Shown here: one piece after another, positions 55,926 through 64,000 of the stretch | Layout of the letters: each line of letters opens with the position of its first letter | Position numbering within the stretch: the first letter of the stretch is position 1 | Origin: Demequina rhizosphaerae | Lineage (GTDB): Bacteria > Actinomycetota > Actinomycetes > Actinomycetales > Demequinaceae | NCBI RefSeq assembly: GCF_000971255.1 | Contig: NZ_BBMC01000007.1 | Coordinates: 62,001-126,000 of the forward strand | Direction of reading: 5' to 3' | DNA length: 64,000 nucleotides | Notes under the pieces: model-generated | Told to the model about the DNA's origin: nothing | What the model saw: only the letters and a program-made list of their open reading frames with translations | Database searches by the model: none | Made by a program: the position numbers and the translations under genes

Positions 55926-58900
55926 ATGGGAGTCTCCGTGAACCCTCGTCCCCCTGCTCCGGTCCTTGATGCCGGACTTCTCGCGCCGCCCGACGGCCCC
56001 GTGTCCGACAGCCGTTCGCCCCGCCGAGCGATCGCGGCGACCAGTGTGCTGGCCGTCGGCTTCGGCGTGCTGGGACTGGCCGTCGCCAGCCCCGCCAGCG
56101 CCGCCGACCCGGAGATCCTGCGTGGCGTCGGCAGCGGCCGCTGCGCCGAGGCGCCGGCGACGGACGGCGACCCGCTCACGATCCAGGACTGCGACGAAAG
56201 CGCGCCGAGCCAGCTGTGGGAGTGGACCGCCGACAAGGAGCTCGTCACCCGCGGCGACGAGTGCGCCGACCTGCCGGACGGTGCGGGGGAGGGCACGCGC
56301 CTCACAGTCAACACCTGCGACGACTCGGCCTTCCAGAAGTGGGAGCTGCGCGACGACTTCACCATCCAGAACCTCGAGACCGGCCTGTGCGTGGACGTCT
56401 GGGGCGCCGCCACGGCCGCAGGCTCCGAGATCGCCCTATGGCGGTGCGAGGGCTCCCCGCAGCAGCTGTGGAAGCGCACGCTGACGGACCCGCCTCCGGT
56501 CGTCACCGTCGATCTCGCGGCGAACACCGGCTCCATCTACGGCGGCGCGACGGGCGTGCTGTACGGCACGAGCGACGACGGCGTCCCCAGCGACGACCTG
56601 ATCGCCGGCCAGCGACCCCGCACCCTCGCGCAGAAGCCGCCGAACGGTGAGCAGCACCCGAACGGCGACGTGCTCGACGTGTCCGACGCGTTCTTCGCCA
56701 ACGGCGGCGAGCAGATGGTCGTCTACATGCAGGACGTGTACAGCAAGTGGCCCTACCAGGAGCCCGCCGACATCCAGGCCGACTATCTCCCGAGGATCGA
56801 GGCCCAGATGCAGGCGGTCATCGACGCCGGGCTGCCGATGGAGCAGTTCGCCTGGGTGCCGTTCAACGAGCCGGACGGCATCTGGTACCAGGACTGGAAC
56901 GGCGGCGAGCGGGAGAACTTCCTCGCCGACTGGGACGCCGCGTATCACCAGATCCGCGAGATCGACCCTGACGCACTGATCGTCGGTCCCAACGAGGCCA
57001 TATGGCACGCCGACCGCGTGACCGACCTGCTCACGCATGCCAAGGACGCGGGCACGCTGCCGGACATCATGGCGTGGCACGAGCTCGGCACGGGATCGCT
57101 CGGCTCCAGCGGCTTCCGCGCTCACCTGGAGGAGTACCGCCAGATCGAGGCAGATCTCGGCATGGACCCGCTCCCGATCAACATCGACGAGTACGGCAAC
57201 CGCCACGACATGGGCAACCCGGGTCGACTGATCCAGTGGCTGGCGATGTTCGAGGAGACCAAGGTCGACGGCGACATGGCGTTCTGGACCTATGCCGGCA
57301 ACCTGTCCGACCATGCCGTTCAGACCAAGATGGCCAACGGCGGATGGTGGGTCAACAAGTGGTACTCCGACCTGTCCGGCCACACGGTCGAGTTCACGGC
57401 GGAGGCCGTCAGGCCCGACTCCATGCAGGGCATCGCGACGCTCGACACGACGAAGAAGGTCGCGACGGTCCTGCTCGGCGGCAACAAGCTCGGCGCGCAG
57501 CTGACGGTCGACAACATCCCCGCGGACGTCTTCGGCGACCAGGTCGACGTCTTGATCGAGACCAGCGACGTCACCGGCCAGGAGGGCGAGACCTCCGCGC
57601 CGATGGTGAACACGGTCATGCGCCTCGATGTCGTCGACGGCTCGATCGAGGTGCCCGTCGCCGGCGACTTCCAGTCGGCGAGCCGCGTGAGCATCGTCCC
57701 GGCGACCGACGCCGACGTGGCCGACCCGGATGCCACGTGGGAGGCCTCGTACGAGGCCGAGGACGCGACGATCGTCGACGCTCAGGTGTTCGACAAGGTG
57801 GGCGACTGGGAGTACGTCGCATCGAACCTGGCCGAGGTCGGAGCGTTCAACCGGCCGTCGTCCAGCGTCACGTTCGACATCGAGGTCCCTGAGAACGGCG
57901 CCCACGAGCTGCGCATCATCTACGGCGACAACAAGAGCGCCGGGCAGCACGCGCTCTACATCGACGACGAGTTCGTGCAGCGGGTGGACTACGACGCCAC
58001 GCTCGGCTGGACCTACCGCGCGCGCGCAGAGGTGCCGGTGCAGCTGACGGCCGGTGCGCACACGGTGTCGTTGCGGGCCACCGATCCGAACGGTCCGCTC
58101 GATGTCAACTACGACATGACGCTCGACCGGCTCGATGTCGCGGTGCCGGAGCCGGACACGCTGCACTTCCCGGCGTGGCAGGCCAGGCTCGCCGGTGACG
58201 TCGAGGTCGACCACTCGGTGTCGCCGCGCCCCGTGAAGTTGGAGAAGGGCGCTTCCGCGCAGTTCTTCATCAGCGTCCCGGAGGACGGCTACTACGACCT
58301 GGTGCGCAAGGGCCAGATGGCGAAGGGCGGCCAGCTCGCGGTGGAGCTCTCCGGGCGCGACCTCGGCGCTCAGGCGGGCGCGGGCATCCCCGGCTGGTCG
58401 TCGGTGTCGACCACGGTGTACCTGAACCGCGGCGTCAGCGAGGTCATGCTCACCAACACCGGCAAGACGCCGGTCAAGGTGTCGGAGATCGCGACGGTGC
58501 GCAACCGGGACGCCGACGCGGCCACCGTCTTCACCGAGGCCGAGGACCTCACCCTCAACGGTGCCGGCGTCAGCGGCAGCCGATGGGCGAGCGGGGGCGA
58601 GTACGTCGGCAACGTCGGCAAGGACGGCGGAGACATCGTGTGGGAGCGTCCCGCCGGGCTGGATGCCGGCGACTACGTGCTCAACGTGGGCTACGCCAAC
58701 AACGAGCTGAACTACGGCCACCCGTACAACACGGACGTGGTGACCCGGTTCATGGACACCAGCGAGGCGGGAGGCGGCATCACCCGTTCTCCCTACCGCA
58801 ACAACTACAGCTGGGACGCGTTCTGGGCGGTGACCTCCGACCTCACGTTGACCACGGTCGACGGTGACCTCACCTTCGACCGGGCCGACGGGTGGGCGCC

Positions 58901-58970
58901 GAACATCGACTGGATGTCGCTTTCCCCCTTGAGCCTCGGCACGACGGTGGAGAAGGGTCCCCAGCCGTAG
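55926..58970 (+). CDS. Secreted multidomain glycosidase (ricin lectin, GH-A clan barrel, CBM35-like)
   Basis: A 1014-residue exported protein. An extended signal peptide ends ASPASA about residue 59. Residues about 62-190 are a ricin-type beta-trefoil with three Q-x-W repeats (SQLWEW, FQKWEL, QQLWKR). About 195-510 is a TIM-barrel glycosidase: E315 in PFNEPD fits the acid/base and E422 in INIDEYG the nucleophile of clan GH-A. A beta-sandwich (about 515-590) and a CBM35-like module (about 606-735, YEAEDATIVDAQ) follow, then a second carbohydrate-binding-like region. The exact GH family (GH39-like is one option) and substrate are unknown. The LacI operator upstream implies sugar induction. Confidence 0.8.
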   Translation: MGVSVNPRPPAPVLDAGLLAPPDGPVSDSRSPRRAIAATSVLAVGFGVLGLAVASPASAADPEILRGVGSGRCAEAPATDGDPLTIQDCDESAPSQLWEWTADKELVTRGDECADLPDGAGEGTRLTVNTCDDSAFQKWELRDDFTIQNLETGLCVDVWGAATAAGSEIALWRCEGSPQQLWKRTLTDPPPVVTVDLAANTGSIYGGATGVLYGTSDDGVPSDDLIAGQRPRTLAQKPPNGEQHPNGDVLDVSDAFFANGGEQMVVYMQDVYSKWPYQEPADIQADYLPRIEAQMQAVIDAGLPMEQFAWVPFNEPDGIWYQDWNGGERENFLADWDAAYHQIREIDPDALIVGPNEAIWHADRVTDLLTHAKDAGTLPDIMAWHELGTGSLGSSGFRAHLEEYRQIEADLGMDPLPINIDEYGNRHDMGNPGRLIQWLAMFEETKVDGDMAFWTYAGNLSDHAVQTKMANGGWWVNKWYSDLSGHTVEFTAEAVRPDSMQGIATLDTTKKVATVLLGGNKLGAQLTVDNIPADVFGDQVDVLIETSDVTGQEGETSAPMVNTVMRLDVVDGSIEVPVAGDFQSASRVSIVPATDADVADPDATWEASYEAEDATIVDAQVFDKVGDWEYVASNLAEVGAFNRPSSSVTFDIEVPENGAHELRIIYGDNKSAGQHALYIDDEFVQRVDYDATLGWTYRARAEVPVQLTAGAHTVSLRATDPNGPLDVNYDMTLDRLDVAVPEPDTLHFPAWQARLAGDVEVDHSVSPRPVKLEKGASAQFFISVPEDGYYDLVRKGQMAKGGQLAVELSGRDLGAQAGAGIPGWSSVSTTVYLNRGVSEVMLTNTGKTPVKVSEIATVRNRDADAATVFTEAEDLTLNGAGVSGSRWASGGEYVGNVGKDGGDIVWERPAGLDAGDYVLNVGYANNELNYGHPYNTDVVTRFMDTSEAGGGITRSPYRNNYSWDAFWAVTSDLTLTTVDGDLTFDRADGWAPNIDWMSLSPLSLGTTVEKGPQP

Positions 58971-58994
58971 GTCGCTCGGAGCTGGACGCGCATG

Positions 58995-59035
58995 GCGGGC
59001 CGGGCCGGTTCTCTTCGGAGAGCCGGGCCGGCCCG
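58995..59035 (+). terminator. Terminator with UUCG tetraloop
   Basis: The inner stem CCGGTTCTC/GAGAGCCGG (59005-59013 with 59018-59026) has the very stable loop TTCG, and GC-rich flanks extend it. It lies 35 bases after the glycosidase stop. Confidence 0.75.
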
Positions 59036-59132
59036 TCGCGGCTTGCGAAGCGAGTCCTCGCCACCGCACCTAGAGCTCGCCCCGGCGCTCCAGGTACCTC
59101 ATGGCGGCGGCGTTCGCGGTGACCGGGTGCGG

Positions 59133-60767
59133 CTACGCCCGCGCTGTCTGCCCGCCCTCGGCCGCCGCATCGTCCTCATGCCGCTCCAGGTAGGCGGCGG
59201 ACCCGCCGTCGACCTCGTACGACTCGGGGACCGCGTCCTCGCTGACGGAGGTGCGCAGCGGTACCTCCTTGACGAAGAGCAGGAGCACCAGCGCGACGAG
59301 CGTGAGCGGCACGATCGACAGGAACACGGGCGTGAGGGCGTCGTTGTACGAGCCGATGATGATGTCCTGCGCGGCCTGGGGGAGCGTCCCGACGATCTCG
59401 GGCGTGATGCTGTTGGCGCCCTCGATGCCGCCCGCCGCGACGTCCGGCGGGATGCGCTCGGTGAGCAGGTCGATGAGGTTGTTGGTGAAGATCGAGCCCA
59501 CCACGGCGGCCCCGAGCGAGGCGCCGATCTGGCGGAAGAAGTTGTTCGCCGCGGTCGCAGTGCCGACCATCGTGATGGGGAACGTGTTCTGCACGATCAG
59601 CACGAGCGTCTGCATCATCATGCCGAGCCCCATGCCGAACACCGCGAGGTACACGCAGGTCAGCCACAGCCCGTGGTCGGGCGTCATCGTCGACAGCAGG
59701 ACCAGCCCCACGGTCACGATCGCGGCGCCGACGATCGGGTAGATCTTGTAGCGCCCGGTCCGCGACACGGTGTTGCCCACGATGATCGAGGTGGGCAGCA
59801 TCGCGCCCATCATCGGGATCATCAGCAGCCCCGCCTCGGTGGCGCCCACCTGGCCGACCATCTGGAGGTACGTGGGCATGTACGCGAGCGTGCCGAACAT
59901 CGCCACGCCGATCATGAGGCCCGCGGCGGTGGTGAGGTTGAAGTTGCGCCGCCCGAACAGCAGGAGCGGCATCACCGGCTCCTTCGCGCGCCGCTCGACC
60001 AGCACGAACACGACGCCCGCGACCACCGTGAGGACGATCAGGCCGATGATCAGGGGATCGGTCCACTCGTAGTGGCCGCCTCCCCACGACGTGAACAGCA
60101 CCAGGGACGATGCGGCGATCGCCAGCAGCACCATGCCGGCGACGTCCAGGGTGGGGCGCCCGCGGTCCTGCGGGTTGGGGTGCAGGAAGAACATCACGGA
60201 CACGATCGCGACCGCCCCGAGAGGCACGTTGATCCACAGGCACCACTGCCAGCCCGGCCCGTCGGTGAACCACCCGCCCAGCAGCGGGCCGATCACTGAG
60301 GACACCGCGAACGCCGCGCCCATGAGCCCCATGTACTTGGCGCGCTCACGCGCGGGGACGATGTCCGCGATCACCGCCTGCGACAGGATCATGAGCCCGC
60401 CGCCGCCGAGGCCCTGGATCGCGCGACCGAGGATGAGCTCGGGCATCGCGGTCGCCAGCGCGCCCACGACCGATCCGACGATGAACACCGCGATCGCCCC
60501 GATGAACAGCGACTTGCGGCCGATGAGGTCGCCCAGCTTGCCGTAGACCGGCATCATGATCGTGGCCGCGAGGATGTACGCGGTCGTCACCCACAGCATG
60601 TGGTCCACGCCGTCGAGCTCGCCGACGATCGTCGGCAGGGCGGTGGAGAAGATCGTCTGGTCGAGCGCCGAGAGGAGCATGGCGGTCATCAGGCCGACCA
60701 TGACGAGCAGGATCTCCCTGCGACCGGCCACGCGGGCCTCACCGTGTGCGGGCGTCATACCTGCCAT
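59133..60767 (-). CDS. MFS drug exporter of the 14-helix DHA2 (EmrB/QacA) type
   Basis: A 544-residue major facilitator with about 14 helices. ALDQTIFSTALPTIVGELDG is the DHA2 motif D1, GKLGDLIGRKSLF motif A, and LGRAIQGLGGGGLMILSQAVIADIVPARERAKYMG motif B to C. A 55-residue acidic C-terminus follows the last helix. Drug or toxin export by proton exchange is the usual function; the substrate is unknown. ATG at 60767 or 60758. No regulator is adjacent. Confidence 0.9.
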   Translation of the reverse strand: MAGMTPAHGEARVAGRREILLVMVGLMTAMLLSALDQTIFSTALPTIVGELDGVDHMLWVTTAYILAATIMMPVYGKLGDLIGRKSLFIGAIAVFIVGSVVGALATAMPELILGRAIQGLGGGGLMILSQAVIADIVPARERAKYMGLMGAAFAVSSVIGPLLGGWFTDGPGWQWCLWINVPLGAVAIVSVMFFLHPNPQDRGRPTLDVAGMVLLAIAASSLVLFTSWGGGHYEWTDPLIIGLIVLTVVAGVVFVLVERRAKEPVMPLLLFGRRNFNLTTAAGLMIGVAMFGTLAYMPTYLQMVGQVGATEAGLLMIPMMGAMLPTSIIVGNTVSRTGRYKIYPIVGAAIVTVGLVLLSTMTPDHGLWLTCVYLAVFGMGLGMMMQTLVLIVQNTFPITMVGTATAANNFFRQIGASLGAAVVGSIFTNNLIDLLTERIPPDVAAGGIEGANSITPEIVGTLPQAAQDIIIGSYNDALTPVFLSIVPLTLVALVLLLFVKEVPLRTSVSEDAVPESYEVDGGSAAYLERHEDDAAAEGGQTARA

Positions 60768-61321
60768 CCTGCGGGTTGCGGCGCGGAAGCGCGCGGCGAT
60801 GGCGATGCTGGATCGCTGCGCGGACGATGGCTCGCCGCGCGTCGCCAGGCCGGAGGGCGTAGCGATCGCGTTCGACCGTGCGACGGTCGGGCGGTCAGGC
60901 GCGGCTGCGTGCGCGGCTCCGCACCCGTGCGGGCGGGATCGCCGCGGGCTCGGCACGGCCCGATCCTCGTCGGCCCAGCCCGCGATCTCGTCGAGCCTCG
61001 CGAGGCCCGAGGCCAGCGCATCGGCCACCGTGCGCCCGCCCGCAAAAGGGACCGCCGCATCGTCCCGAAGGCCGCCGTCGTGAACGACGTCCCCCAAGCT
61101 CCAGCGGCCGATCCTCACGCCGGCTCGCGCCCCACTATCGCCAGCGCGGGGGTTATCAGGGAATGCCGATCTGGGTATGCCATCCATCACTGGGACACGC
61201 ATGCGAGGTGCGTGGCATCACTGGCGCGCATATCCGTCATCGCCATTTTCGACTGTGCTCTTGGGTGGGCCCCTCCTAGGGTGGGCTCGACGCGACGGCG
61301 CGAGCGAGGTGTGGAGCCCCC
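60768..61321. other. 554-base region without an assignable gene
   Basis: The minus-strand frame that runs through the MFS gene continues here and includes FAGGRTVADALASGLARLDEIAGWAD, which reads like protein and may be a decayed gene. Its codons are disrupted further on and no family is certain. Around 61277-61282 a TAGGGT box could be the -10 of the following hydrolase gene. A decamer copy is at 61056-61065. Confidence 0.35.
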
Positions 61322-62536
61322 ATGTTCATGTACTTCCCGACCAACTACGTGTGGAGCATGGCCGCGGTCGCCGCGCTCAACAACGGCGGCCTCATCGACG
61401 AGGTGGACCGCGCGTGCAAGCCGGTCCTCGAGGCCTCGCGCAACGGCGACGACGTGGGCACCGAGCTGCTCTACGCCTCATGGGCGGCGGTGGCGGACCG
61501 GCTCATCGCCTCGGCCGAGGAGGATGTCGCCCGGGGCCGGCTCATCGGCGCCGGCGACAAGTACTACCGCGCCTCGCTGTACACGTCGCAGGCGGAGCGG
61601 CTCCAGTCGCCCGGGTGGGAGGGGCGCAAGGCGGCCTACCAGAAGTCGATCGACCTGCTCCTGCGGCACGTCGAGCTCTCCGGCGCGCCGTTCGAGACCG
61701 TCGAGATCCCGTACGGCGACGCGAGCCTGCCGGGCTACCTCTATCACGCCGACCCGGCCGCGGTGCCGGAGGGTGCGCTCCCGCCCGTGATGGTCCAGTG
61801 GAACGGGCTCGACTCCACCAAGGAGATGATGTACTACTCGCAGTTCCCGCAGATGCTCGCGCGTCGCGGAATCTCGACCCTCATGGTCGACACGCCCGGA
61901 TCGGGCGAGGCGTTGCGCATGCGGGGACTGACGGCGCGGCACGACACCGAGGTGTGGGCCGCCGCGTGCGTCGACTTCCTCGAGACCAGGGACGATGTGG
62001 ATGCAGCCCGTGTGGGCATCGTGGGCTGGTCGTTGGGCGGCTACTACGCGCCGCGCGCGGCCGCGTTCGAGAAGCGCCTGCGCCTCGCGGTGGCATGGGG
62101 TGCGAACCACGACTGGGCCGCCGTGCAGCGCCGCCGCCTCGACCGCGAGGGTGAGAACCCGGTCCCGCACTACTGGCAGCACGTCCAGTGGGTGTGGGGG
62201 GCGTCGAGCATGGACGACTTCCTCGAGCGCACCAAGGATATGCACCTCGACGGCGTCGTCGAGCACATCACCGTGCCGTTCCTCATCACCCACGGCGCGA
62301 ACGACCGTCAGATCCCGGTGGCGATGGCGCACCGGTCCTTCGAGCAGGCCGTCAACAGCCCCAAGCGGGAGCTGAAGGTCTTCGACGAGCCCGAGGGCGG
62401 CACCGAGCACATCTCGATCGACCACCTCGCCTACGCCGCGGCGTTCGTCGCGGACTGGGTCGCCGAGACCTTCGCGGAGCCGGCCGCCGGCGATGCGGCG
62501 GTGGTGGTGGACGCGCGCGGCGGCGCCGTCGGCTGA
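61322..62536 (+). CDS. Alpha/beta hydrolase (FrsA-like)
   Basis: A 404-residue hydrolase of the type with a long helical N-terminal half (about 1-130) and a C-terminal alpha/beta fold. The nucleophile elbow is GWSLGG near residue 238, the acid lies in ITHGANDRQIP and the His is in EHISIDHLA. It resembles FrsA/DUF1100 and 2,6-dihydroxypseudooxynicotine hydrolase-type enzymes that cleave C-C or ester bonds; the substrate cannot be told. It is transcribed alone. Confidence 0.85.
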   Translation: MFMYFPTNYVWSMAAVAALNNGGLIDEVDRACKPVLEASRNGDDVGTELLYASWAAVADRLIASAEEDVARGRLIGAGDKYYRASLYTSQAERLQSPGWEGRKAAYQKSIDLLLRHVELSGAPFETVEIPYGDASLPGYLYHADPAAVPEGALPPVMVQWNGLDSTKEMMYYSQFPQMLARRGISTLMVDTPGSGEALRMRGLTARHDTEVWAAACVDFLETRDDVDAARVGIVGWSLGGYYAPRAAAFEKRLRLAVAWGANHDWAAVQRRRLDREGENPVPHYWQHVQWVWGASSMDDFLERTKDMHLDGVVEHITVPFLITHGANDRQIPVAMAHRSFEQAVNSPKRELKVFDEPEGGTEHISIDHLAYAAAFVADWVAETFAEPAAGDAAVVVDARGGAVG

Positions 62537-62566
62537 AGGACCTGGCTCCAGGCGCGGCCGATGCCG

Positions 62567-62824
62567 TACACTCGTACAAGCGAGCACCCGCTCGCGTGCT
62601 CGTCGAGTCCGGCGGACCCGGATTCCGAGCTTCGTCAGCGCCAAGGCGTGTATATCTCCGCCAGGACCGCGCATCCGGCCCCGCCGCCCGACCAGGGTGA
62701 GCACCGCATCGTGGCCCACCCCATAAGCGTCCGTCGGCTTTCGCCGCCGGTCATCCACGCACGTCGGCGCCGCCGGCGCAGCAACACCGACCGCTCCGCG
62801 GTCAGCAATACGAAGGACAGCAAT
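62567..62824 (+). promoter_or_regulatory. Promoter and long 5' leader of the cold-shock gene
   Basis: TACACT (62567-62572) is a likely -10; transcription from about 62579 would give a leader of about 245 bases. The leader contains several inverted repeats, for example GCGAGCAC/GTGCTCG (62580-62604 region). Long structured leaders are known thermosensors in cold-shock mRNAs. Confidence 0.4.
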
Positions 62825-63028
62825 ATGGCTACCGGTACCGTCAAGTGGTTCAACCCGGACAAGGGCTTCGGCTTCATCGCCCCGGACGACGGCTCGGCCG
62901 ACGTCTTCGCGCACTTCAGCGCGATCAACACGCAGGGCTTCCGCACCCTCGAGGAGAACCAGCGCGTCGAGTTCGACGCCGAGCGTGGCCCCAAGGGCAT
63001 GCAGGCCGCGAACATCCGTCCGCTGTAA
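62825..63028 (+). CDS. cspA: Cold-shock protein (CspA family)
   Basis: A 67-residue nucleic-acid-binding beta-barrel. RNP1 is GFGFIAP and RNP2 is VFAHFSAI, both intact; [13 protein letters not shown] is the family opening. It binds single-stranded RNA and melts structures in the cold. It has its own promoter and terminator. Confidence 0.96.
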   Translation: MATGTVKWFNPDKGFGFIAPDDGSADVFAHFSAINTQGFRTLEENQRVEFDAERGPKGMQAANIRPL

Positions 63029-63044
63029 CTCTCAGCAGACTCGC

Positions 63045-63088
63045 AAGGCCCGTCTCGGCAGCCCTCTGGGCTTGCCGGGGCGGGCCTT
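63045..63088 (+). terminator. Terminator after cspA
   Basis: AAGGCCCG and CGGGCCTT form the outer stem, with CGGCA/TTGCCG and GCCC/GGGC inside. It lies 17 bases after the stop and is probably used by both convergent genes. Confidence 0.75.
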
Positions 63089-63097
63089 CGCCTTTCC

Positions 63098-64000
63098 CTA
63101 CCTGACCTCCGGGATCATGTCGATCGCGCCGCACGGGCACTCCTCGGCGCAGATGCCGCAGCCCTTGCAGTAGTCGTAGTCGATCTCGTACCGCATCCCG
63201 GGGCCCAGCTTCTTGATCGCGTCGTCGGGGCACATCCCGAAGCAGTTGTCGCACTCGAAGCACGAGCCGCACGACATGCAGCGCCGCGCCTCGAACACCG
63301 CGTGCTCCGCGTCCAGCCCGGACAGCACCTCCTCGAAGCCCGTCACGCGCCGCGCCGCCTCGAGCTCGGCCCGGTGCTGCTTGGGCGCGTCGGAGTAGTA
63401 CCAGGGCTGCAGCCTCTCGGCGGTCGCCTCGCGCTGCACCGGCTCCGCGGGCAGCACCCGCGACGCGAGCCACGCGTCCACGGCCTTCGCCGCGCGCGCC
63501 CCGCGCCCGATCGCGTACGTCGCCGTGCGCGAGCCGGGGGAGACGTCGCCCGCCGCGAACACCCCGTCGCGACCGGTCATGAGCGTGGTGGGGTCCACCT
63601 GGACCACGCCGTCGGCCACCGTGACATCGCCCACACCTTCGAGCAGCGTGAGGTCCGCGTCCTGCCCGACCGCGAGCATCACGGTGTCCGCGTCGAGCTC
63701 CTCGAACTCCCCGGTGCCGTGCGGCCGTCCGTCCTCGTCGAGCTCCATCTTCTCGATCGTGATGGTCGGCCCCTCGACTTGGGAGATGGTCGACAGCCAC
63801 TGCACGCGCACGCCCTCGCCGACCGCGTCCTCGAGCTCCGTCGGGTGCGCCGGCATCTGCTCACGGGTGCGCCGGTAGACCACCACGGCCTCCTGCGCGC
63901 CCAGCCGCCGCGCGGTGCGGGCCGCGTCCATCGCGGTGTTGCCGCCGCCGTACACGGCCACGCGACGTCCGAGCAGGGGTGCGTGCCCCGACGCGACGTC
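63098..64000 (-). CDS. GltD-like FAD/NAD(P) oxidoreductase with two 4Fe-4S clusters, partial
   Basis: The C-terminal 300 residues of a flavoprotein that continues past the right edge. VAVYGGGNTAMDAARTARRLG is the NAD(P)H-binding Rossmann motif and GVFAAGDVSPGSRTATYAIGRGARAA the FAD motif of the glutamate synthase small-subunit family. The end carries two ferredoxin-type sites: CMSCGSCFECDNCFGMCP and CKGCGICAEECPCGA. It would pass electrons between NAD(P)H and an iron-sulfur partner. It is not a simple glutamate synthase subunit, which has its clusters at the N-terminus. Upstream codons in the window read on as LLGRR before the motif. Confidence 0.88.
   Translation of the reverse strand, partial: DVASGHAPLLGRRVAVYGGGNTAMDAARTARRLGAQEAVVVYRRTREQMPAHPTELEDAVGEGVRVQWLSTISQVEGPTITIEKMELDEDGRPHGTGEFEELDADTVMLAVGQDADLTLLEGVGDVTVADGVVQVDPTTLMTGRDGVFAAGDVSPGSRTATYAIGRGARAAKAVDAWLASRVLPAEPVQREATAERLQPWYYSDAPKQHRAELEAARRVTGFEEVLSGLDAEHAVFEARRCMSCGSCFECDNCFGMCPDDAIKKLGPGMRYEIDYDYCKGCGICAEECPCGAIDMIPEVR

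Noticed and set aside
60755-61202. N-terminal extension of the MFS exporter
   Set aside because: The frame stays open, but membrane exporters of this family start near 60767 and the upstream peptide has no matching domain.

Overview
The window is about 72% GC chromosomal DNA from a Gram-positive actinobacterium, most likely of the order Micrococcales. The reasons are the housekeeping gene order (leuS-degV-comEA-comEC-holA-rpsT-lepA-hemW-hrcA-dnaJ-rsmE-HIT-phoH-ybeY-CNNM-era, then leuA-recO-uppS, zinc uptake, glyS-dusB-dgt-dnaG), very frequent GTG starts, one-base and four-base gene overlaps, a class 2 leuA with a leader peptide, and promoters of the TANNNT-N6/7-start type that suggest leaderless mRNAs. 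Genus cannot be fixed from the sequence alone.

Layout. 1-5450: end of leuS, a DegV protein, DNA-uptake genes comEA and comEC, and holA. 5466-8754 (minus strand): an EAL protein, rpsT, a PemK/MazF-like protein, and a PAS-GGDEF-EAL c-di-GMP enzyme. 8923-14175: lepA, hemW and an acyltransferase with no normal start codon. 14249-15195: two small DUF4870 membrane proteins. 15349-23107: a CIRCE operator, hrcA-dnaJ, and a tightly coupled RNA/translation run to era. 23226-28750: a small TetR regulon (two operator pairs 4.6 kb apart) surrounding leuA with its leucine attenuator. 28770-30941: recO, a HAD phosphatase and uppS. 30951-34536 (minus): a five-gene znuA-znuC-znuB-zur-dedA operon behind a Zur box. 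34728-41142: glyS, YibE/F, a tandem 95-bp repeat, dusB, a DHFR-like protein and dgt. 41144-43435 (minus): a DUF368 lipid-phosphate transporter, two membrane proteins and a DUF6941 protein. 43548-49236: dnaG and a phnD/phnC/phnE1/phnE2 importer. 49330-54022: a VOC protein, then a stretch of visibly lower GC with a serine hydrolase, two tRNA genes, a CsbD protein, an SDR and dinB. 54456-58970: a LacI regulator and a secreted 1014-residue glycosidase with a matching palindromic operator. 59133-64000: an MFS exporter, an alpha/beta hydrolase, a cold-shock protein and the end of an Fe-S flavoprotein.

The most striking unexplained signal is the decamer GGACGATGCG, found 24 times exactly on the two strands where base composition predicts well under one. 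It sits mainly in intergenic DNA, gene tails and linkers, sometimes as close pairs. It is a candidate genome-wide recognition sequence of unknown role.
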